Source: Monosiga brevicollis MX1 (lineage: Eukaryota; Opisthokonta; Choanoflagellata; Craspedida; Salpingoecidae). Taken from it: a stretch of 64,000 nt of DNA. The number at the start of each line of letters is the position of its first letter. Within the stretch, counting starts at the first letter, position 1. Below the pieces are notes generated by a model. That model ran no database searches, was not told where the DNA came from, and worked only from the letters and a program-made list of their open reading frames with translations. Positions 57,201 to 64,000 of this stretch are shown here, one piece after another. Position numbers and translations under genes: made by a program. Where the stretch lies: NCBI RefSeq assembly GCF_000002865.3, contig NW_001865041.1, forward strand, positions 268,421 to 332,420, read 5' to 3'.

Positions 57201-60200
57201 ACAAGCGCGATGAGGTCGGCATGGTATATGGGTAATATTAACATCAGCAGGATGCACGGCAAAGCCGTTTTGCTGAGCAAGAAACTCATGAACTCCTAAA
57301 CGGCATGAAGTCATGGGTGAGCAAACGAGGATGAGAGCGTTTGTACCCAAAGCCATATCGTCAAATGCCAGCGCAAAAAAAGTGAGTGCCACACGTACTC
57401 GGCCTGTGTCAGCCCCCGTTGGGTGCTGCACGGGTTCGAAATTCGACTCTGAGTATCCCTGCCCAAATTTGATAGCCACAATCCGGGACATGTCTGGCGG
57501 CATGGTGAGCACACGCCGTTTCAGGTTGAGCCGGAAGAAGATGCGATAGAAAAAGGCATTGATGGCGTTCATCCATCCAGCAACCCTACAACAGCGCGCC
57601 GATTCATGAGTAAACAAAGCATCAACTCATCAGGAGAGGCGCAAACCTGTGCTTGATGCAACATTTAAACCCATATCAAGCTTGTTACTTCAAGTCCACA
57701 GAGACAGAGAGAGACATAGAGAGAGTCATAGAGAGAGACAGAGAGAGACAGAGGGACAGAGACAGAGGGACAGAGGGACAGAGACAGAGGGACAGAGATA
57801 GAGGGACAGAGACAGACACAAGACACACACAGAGAGACACAGACATGGACCAGCACACACCTTTCACCGCAGCTGGGTTTGTTCACGTTGTCAAGGTCAA
57901 CCACAACGGGTCCCCTTTGCTGGCAAGTTAGCTTGTACCACAGCTTCTTATACCAGGGCGGGTTTGGCGTCCCGGGATCAGAGGATTCAGCTGAGCTGTG
58001 TGAGCCTGCATCGTCATCTGCTGGCGCGTTCTTTCGACAAGTCAGCTTTTGCCAGCAGGTGCGCTGCTCTTCATGCTCGTCGCCAAGCATAGAGTCTCCA
58101 TCCTTGCTGTCCCGTTGTGCCTTCGTCTTGGTACAGCAGCCCAGCAGTCGCTGTCGTACTCCAAGCAAGGCAGGCTTCTCCGCCGTTGGAGTTGGGGCGG
58201 CATTGGGGGCATCGTGCATGGTATCCATCCGTGCCTGTTCCGCTCTGATGACCTCGGCAATACTCTCCATCCAGGCCGACTTTGAGGGCGGGTCAAAGGC
58301 CGAATCAGGTACGCCATGGTTGGGATCCTCAGGCACCCCAGTCGTCGAAGCTCGCCGGGTGACGATGCCTTCGGTAGACGCTTGGCTGGCACGAGATTCT
58401 ACTTCTTGTCTTGAAGCCGAGCTTGCAATTGCTGCATCAGCATCCACCAAGTCACCTTCGGCAGGGTCCTGTTGCTCAAAGTCAAGGTCAGGTGCGGGGG
58501 AGGAGCGAGCCGAAGCAAACTCTAGTTCGTCCTGGTCTTCCTTAACATCATCGTCATCATCCTCGCTGCCAAACTTGATGGGTCGTAGAATGTTGCCCAT
58601 GTTGGCCAAGACACGCGCAAAGAGCTGAGCCGTCTCCTGATCGTCTTTGAGCCGCCCTTGAGAGCGGCGTTGCAGCGCAGCCAGGATTCTTCGAACGTAC
58701 AACAGCTTCTGAACCTCGAGCTGCTCACGGAGGTAGGTTATCAAGACGCGGTTGGCTTCAACGGCTGAGCCACGAATGGCCGATTGTACGGCGGCCATGC
58801 GGGCGACATGCTTAGCTCGCGCTGAGCTCAGATTGAGCAGCAGGCGACGCTGCCAGAGCAGGGTGGCAAGGGCCATCAAGTCAAACAGGTTGCCAAAAGG
58901 GTGGAATGGCCCGAGCTTTCGATCGCCAGCTACCAACAGCACATCAGAGCCAAAGCGAAGTCCAAATGCCTCTGCTGCTTGCACCGCCCGGTCATTGAAC
59001 TGGGTGGCCACTACGCGGAAAATGCGTGTATCGCAAGCAAAGCACCATCAGAACATTCGGAAGATGCCCCAAGGGCAACCCACTGGGAAATAGCAACGCA
59101 TGGGCGGGGGGGGCGTGCGAGGTGACATGCGAGGAGAGATGAACGAGGTGCAAGCGAGAAAAGTAGCACGTTGTCACGGACCGGCAGGTAAAATGAAAGC
59201 CAGGCGCAAGGCCAGCATAACGATAATGGCGTAGAGCTGCACGCGCAAAGCACGCCATTGCATGTAGCGTGAAATGATGATATCACGGTAGCGCATAAGG
59301 CTCAGGCCGACAAGAACTAGGTATGCAACGCCCAGAACATCGCTGCGGGCAACGATGGCCATCACAAGGAAGACGTTGGTCGCCATGGGCAACGCCAGCA
59401 AGAGGATATGCTTGATCTGGCGCATTTTTGTGCCCACGGGGCTCTCCAGACACATGAGATCCCAAATGACCATGTCTTTCCGGTCAAAACCCTCGAGAGC
59501 CACGATGTAGGAGATGAGCAACAGCATGAACAGCAGTTCTGCCATCAAGGCACCGTTGTTGATCCAGGAGTCGGGCACAGCTGTTCGCCCGTCCCGCAGC
59601 AGGACATCGGTAGGCGCGGGTGGCAAGTACAGCCAACGCAAAAATGCAGCACCGCCGGGGCTATCGAGACGCCAGTTGTTGTAGGCATAGCTACACAGAG
59701 CGTTGCATGAGCTTACACATTTTCGGCCGAACACACGACAGATACAAAGGGCTGAGCATGTGAGACCGTTTCCAGGAACCGAGCATACCGTGAGGACGGC
59801 GGCAAGCCAAGATTTCCAAAGTAAAGATACCACAAAAGCGCGACCATCACAAATAGGAGGATTTTCATCGTCACCAGCGTGGATGCCTTGTTCGGCGTGG
59901 GAATCATGACCGGGTTCTATGGCGTGCATACAAACAAAGCGATTCGGCTGGATGAGCGCATGGCAGCAAGAGCCCTCTCCCCTCGCCATCCCCCTTATCT
60001 TCACCCTCGGTCGTGCTCTGTGACTTACTCGGCCCGGGCTGCGTGCATCGACCTCAAGCGTAACAGGCGCACGCCGCAACAAAATAACGGCAATCACAAA
60101 GTAGAAAATTCCGACAAAATTCAACCGAATCAAAGCCAGCAGAAAGAGTGCAAAGACGATCAGCTAGTCAAGCAGGATAAGGGCATGTCAGCTCAGGAGC

Positions 60201-63200
60201 GCGCGAGTAAATAAGGGCCATGCACACTAGGGCCCAAGTTGGGGCTGAAGGTAAGAGGGTAGCAGGATTGAAAGAAGCCTAAAACAGACACAAGAAAGCA
60301 GCACGCTGACGTACTTCAAAACCATAGAGGGTCAAGATGAAGTTGAGAGAAAATTTGAAGGAACGAATCATGGATCCATCGAGCAGATCTTCGCTAAAGA
60401 TCCGGTTGTTGTCATCTTCATCTTCGTATAGTTCAGACTGTGCTCCATCCTCGGCCAACATGCGCGCTGTACGATCGTCCAAAATGCCGTTGGAAAGCAC
60501 ATCGAGCGTGTGCTCGGATGAACGGTCGTTCTCAGCTCCGGTATGAGTTTCTGGTACGCTCAAGGCAGCTGAGCTTGGGTTTTCTTGCGTCGCCGCACCC
60601 GTTGCAGGATTACCGCTGTTCGGAAGCTCCAGCTTGCTATTGGAAAAGGCACCCCCATTTGGCAGGCGGCGGCGTGGCTGGCGCTCAGGATCTGCGACGT
60701 AAATGGCGGTGCTGCTCGCCATGTCCGCAGGCTCGTTGGCTTCATCAACCTGCACTGAGGTGAGCGTCGTCAGATCGCGCGGCATGGCAGGTGATGCAGA
60801 TGCCGAAGAACGCGAAGTGCCTTGTTCGCGTTCGGCCAACGTTTTGTAGATGGCATCGCGAGAGACATCGCGGTGTGATCGATCGAGGATGTCTTGATCA
60901 TCCAAGTCGCCCAAACCCGCCAAATTTTTGAGAACTTGATGCGCCTCGAGCCCTTTGACGCTGGCTTCTGTGACATGAGCAGCGGGACATTGTGATGGGA
61001 GACGGGCAAGGAGTGGGGGCAAAAGTGAGAGGAAGGCGTGGGACAGCACGGCCTTGCAACGATGGATAAGAACGCGTGTGATGCACGAAGCAAGCGTCTA
61101 CGCACGTCGGTTTAAGGGCTGGTTGTGGGCAGAAGAAAATGATTCGTTGTCCTCATCGTCTCTAACTGGCGTGGTGCGTTCAGATTGCGCCTTGGCGCGG
61201 GCCCGCACCTGCCGATTGTGGCTCGCAAACAATAAGCGTGCCAAGCCCAGCATGATAATAGCCACGATGTAAAATCGGATATGCCGCCCAAAGTCATCGA
61301 CTTGGGGTAGTCCAACCCTGTTGTTCAAGCAAAGAGCCAGTAGTGAGAGCGGCCAACGTGACCAATTTGGCTCAATTTCGGCTGAGGCGAAAAATGATCG
61401 CAGCCAGCCAGCCAGTCTCACAGCCGCGCGCTTGGTATCAGAGAGGGCAGATGTTGTAACCAAGGAACATACCACACTAGATCAGCGGCTCGAAAGCCCG
61501 AGTTGTTGGCCAAGTTCTGTGCCAGGGCCAGCTGATAGCCGGCCACGCAAAGCGCCAAGAGCATCAGCCAGAGCAACAAGATAGTTGTTACGGTGTACGG
61601 GCGGTGTGGAAACAAAAAGGTAAGTGCAATGAGGAAAACGGTAAAGGAGTTGAGCAAGGATACTTGCGGCTCCACAGCTGAGACAAAGGTCATAAAGACC
61701 ACAAATGGTCCTAGCAGCAGCAAGGACATGCCGTTTAGATGCTGCGGAGGGTATTTTAAATGTGCTGGCCAATAAAAGCTAAACCACGCGCCATCCTTGC
61801 TCCATGATGCTCAAGTCAAAGAGAACAACAGGGCGAGAGCACGCTCCACTCAGTCAGCGCCAGCAGCAGAGCTTACCTGTTAGGTACAGTAGGGATCGAT
61901 AAAGGACAGCAAGCCAGCGTTGTAGACGCGGGTACCCTCGCAGAACCTATCATCAAGGCAGACCGCAGAGTAAGGCGTGATAGAGACACAGCCTTGCGGG
62001 CAAAACTCTCAAAAGGCATGGTCAAATGCAGCATGGGCGTGGGGTGCTTTTACCAGATGCGAGGCAATCGCGCCAAGGTCGCTCTTGATCAGACGGGTGT
62101 TGATGACAGCGATGATGACAACTGCGGATGCCGGGGCCAACGAATTCAACAGTTGGCTCTGAGTCGTTTTACGATCGAGACCTGCATCGGTTCGAAAGTC
62201 AGCTGAAGTGTTCTCTGTGTACAGGTCCCAAAAGTCATCAAACTGCACGACGTAGAGGACGGCTAGAATAGAGCAGGCAAAGATGGTATCGATAAGCAGC
62301 GCAAACAGTCGTAGACCTCGCCCAGCATTCATAAAGAAAAGCCACAGAAAGGCGTTGATGAGGTAGCCCATTTTGATGAGGGTTACGCGCTCGCCGAGCA
62401 GCGCCGACAAAAGCAAGGCGAGAAGCAGGAAATAGTCCCAACCAAGGACGAGCAAGGCTTGCAGGCGCTGAAAGGTACTGGGTACATGTTGATGGTGAGA
62501 CACATCGGCAATGCTCTCCTGAGAGATGGTGGAAGTGCTAAGGGCCTGACTGTCTTGCAACTCATGGGCCTCCAGCGAAGTGGTCATGTGCACGCGTTTT
62601 AACGAGGTGTAGATGGTGTACTGGACGGCCACCAACAGCAAGATGCCCAGATTCCAGTTGGAGACCTGCCAGAAACTGTCATGCGCATCTTCGCGCAGGC
62701 CAATGATATCCAGAATACGCTGGTCTACACCGTTCAAGAAGCTGAAGCCCCACAAATAGAGGAGGAGGATGACGAGAGAAGCATACAGCTGCAGGACAAC
62801 CCAAGCCTTTCTATACTCGACCAACCGCGGGTTCAGGTAGCAAGCAACCAGCTATTAGCGCACCCCAGGCCTGCAATTGGAGGCCAATCTGGGGGGGTTC
62901 GATGGCCAAAACGAGCGCAGTCGCTGGCAGGGCTCTTCCTTTGTCGCTTGCAGCTTGTGCCTCAGACAGCACATACCGTGAAAGGCGCGGTGATATGAAA
63001 AATGTCATGGCAAAGACAAGGTAGATGGCATTGAGAACATTGACGTCGTGAAGGGCAGCTACATAGACCACCACCAGCACTACAAAGTGCACGTTGCTAC
63101 ACAAGAGCAGCCGCAGCCAGAACGGACAATAAGGACAAGCCAAAAGGTGGGCCAACCGGCTCAAGCTGGTCTTTTCAAGGATGAGTATGCATGCACGCTT

Positions 63201-64000
63201 TGACGTGCCTGATGATGACTTGAGCTACTCGCTTCAAAAAGGCCTGCACGCGCTGCAGGGCCCCATCAGTTTGCGTGGTGTTGCTTGTTGACGTCGCGCG
63301 AGAGGACACTCGGGTCGAATGCTCGGTGACCAGTGGTGGCGGTGGTGGCCGGGAAGCGCCGCCATTTGTTGTGCGAACCGACTGTTGGGGGAAGGGCTCA
63401 GTGGCGCGCGAAGCGCGGCGCTGTTGGTTGATGACTGAAGGCCGCGGGGCCACATTGGTGCTGAGCCGACCACGTTCGCGGGCGTTTTCGTAAAAGCCCA
63501 CCACTTTGTGATGAAAGCTGCTTGTTGTCGCTCGAATGAAGAATAAGGAGCCCTACGAAAATGGTTCCAGCGTCAGGAAGGAGGTGGCAATGTCCCAAAA
63601 GATGAGGAGAACTGGGCAAGCTAGGTCGCTCGCACAGGTCTGGCAAGCTGACCCCATGTGCCGAGAACGCCGAGAGTCTGGATATGCGTACTGTCAGAGG
63701 TGCTCCTCATCGTGGGACACGAGTAGATTGATGGCCTCACCTGAAGCGCGAGAAGGATGCAAAGGACGCCGGCCTTGATGGCCAGGTAAGGGAGGGTGAT
63801 CAAATATTCTTGATCACTTTTCAGGTCCAGGTTTCCGAGTTCCTGCGTGTGTCCATGGCCACAAAGCACGGGCGACAGAAGGGATGAGCGTTTGCCAGTT
63901 GAGTTTATATAGGCCAGATAGGCGAAGGTTCCGGGGGCGCGGTGTGGGCTCGAAAACGCACTTCTTCGCGCAAGGGGCTGTTGGGAATATTCCAGATAAA
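54211..64000 (-). CDS. PIEZO: PIEZO mechanosensitive cation channel (5' end outside window)
   Basis: Very large minus-strand gene with many small exons. The C-terminus is diagnostic. An exon near 54545-54211 reads FGIVGLYVSFVLVLARLIRA, MFEDMPTVDSLVNLI and ELEEDLTLLLLQLYRRPQSL up to the stop, the PIEZO inner-helix/CTD region. The preceding exon (about 55530-54795) is the extracellular cap, LPDAASITVALGENTPPFYS through NLVPQTVRVTAS, after an outer-helix segment FSLGLLIVIWLPLILMAAF. Upstream, VPFMHEIRVLLDWTFT (about 55788-55741) is the conserved anchor/PF-E region. Exons from 57 to 64 kb supply repeated helix bundles of the blade plus an acidic, Ser-rich intracellular loop (about 58650-58000). 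PIEZO trimers open a cation pore under membrane tension. A TATATAA near 63906 is not taken as a promoter because helices continue upstream. Confidence 0.92.
57690..57845. repeat. GA/GACA-rich satellite in a PIEZO intron
   Basis: Mixed GAGAGACA, GAGGGACAGA and GACACA units over about 155 bp. The preceding exon (minus) ends near 57875 at a GTGTGT donor, so the repeat is intronic. Confidence 0.9.

Noticed and set aside
63902-63914. TATATAA on the minus strand as a PIEZO promoter
   Set aside because: Only about two thirds of a PIEZO coding length lies in the window, and no in-frame ATG with the PIEZO N-terminus follows it.

Overview
This is nuclear DNA from an intron-rich, GC-rich unicellular eukaryote. 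The gene set is opisthokont/holozoan in flavour (PPP1R21, CIAO2B, HSCB, LDHD, NUP50 with a Ran-binding domain, SERF, PIEZO). Introns are mostly about 80-130 nt with GT...AG ends, and long (CT)n, (GT)n and (CAA)n microsatellites fill the spaces between genes. A choanoflagellate such as Monosiga brevicollis fits best; this is inference from gene content and architecture, because no species-specific marker was checked. Two runs of N (18273-18780 and 44435-44577) are assembly gaps.

Layout. 1-9.2 kb: a secreted GxGYxYP-family protein (+), a KEOPS subunit Pcc1/LAGE3 (-), D-lactate dehydrogenase LDHD (+), a poorly resolved stretch, and the Fe-S co-chaperone HSCB (+). 9.4-17 kb: an MFSD8-like transporter (-), a two-exon gene with a PD-(D/E)XK nuclease signature (+), SERF (-) and the cytosolic Fe-S assembly gene CIAO2B (+). 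17-27 kb: an assembly gap, an ankyrin-repeat protein with an F-box-like segment (+), a small membrane-anchored protein (+) and a NUP50-type nucleoporin (-). 27.9-36 kb: a glycoside hydrolase family 88 gene with a signal peptide (-), a two-gene PIF/Harbinger DNA transposon (transposase +, partner -) and an unidentified acidic protein (+). 37.7-47.6 kb: a KH+NYN putative ribonuclease (+), a lysine-rich small gene (+), PPP1R21 (-), a thioredoxin-like protein (+) and tRNA-Arg(TCG) (-). 47.9-64 kb: the diflavin reductase NDOR1 (-), a UBE2L-like E2 (-) and most of a PIEZO mechanosensitive channel (-), whose 5' end lies beyond the window.

How genes relate. There are no operons, but three genes serve iron-sulfur protein biogenesis: HSCB (mitochondrial), CIAO2B and NDOR1 (both cytosolic CIA). 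The secreted GxGYxYP protein and the GH88 enzyme would suit a bacterivore that digests polysaccharides. Exon boundaries were assigned by eye from splice motifs and family similarity. Those given as exact coordinates keep the reading frame; those described as approximate do not have base-level support.
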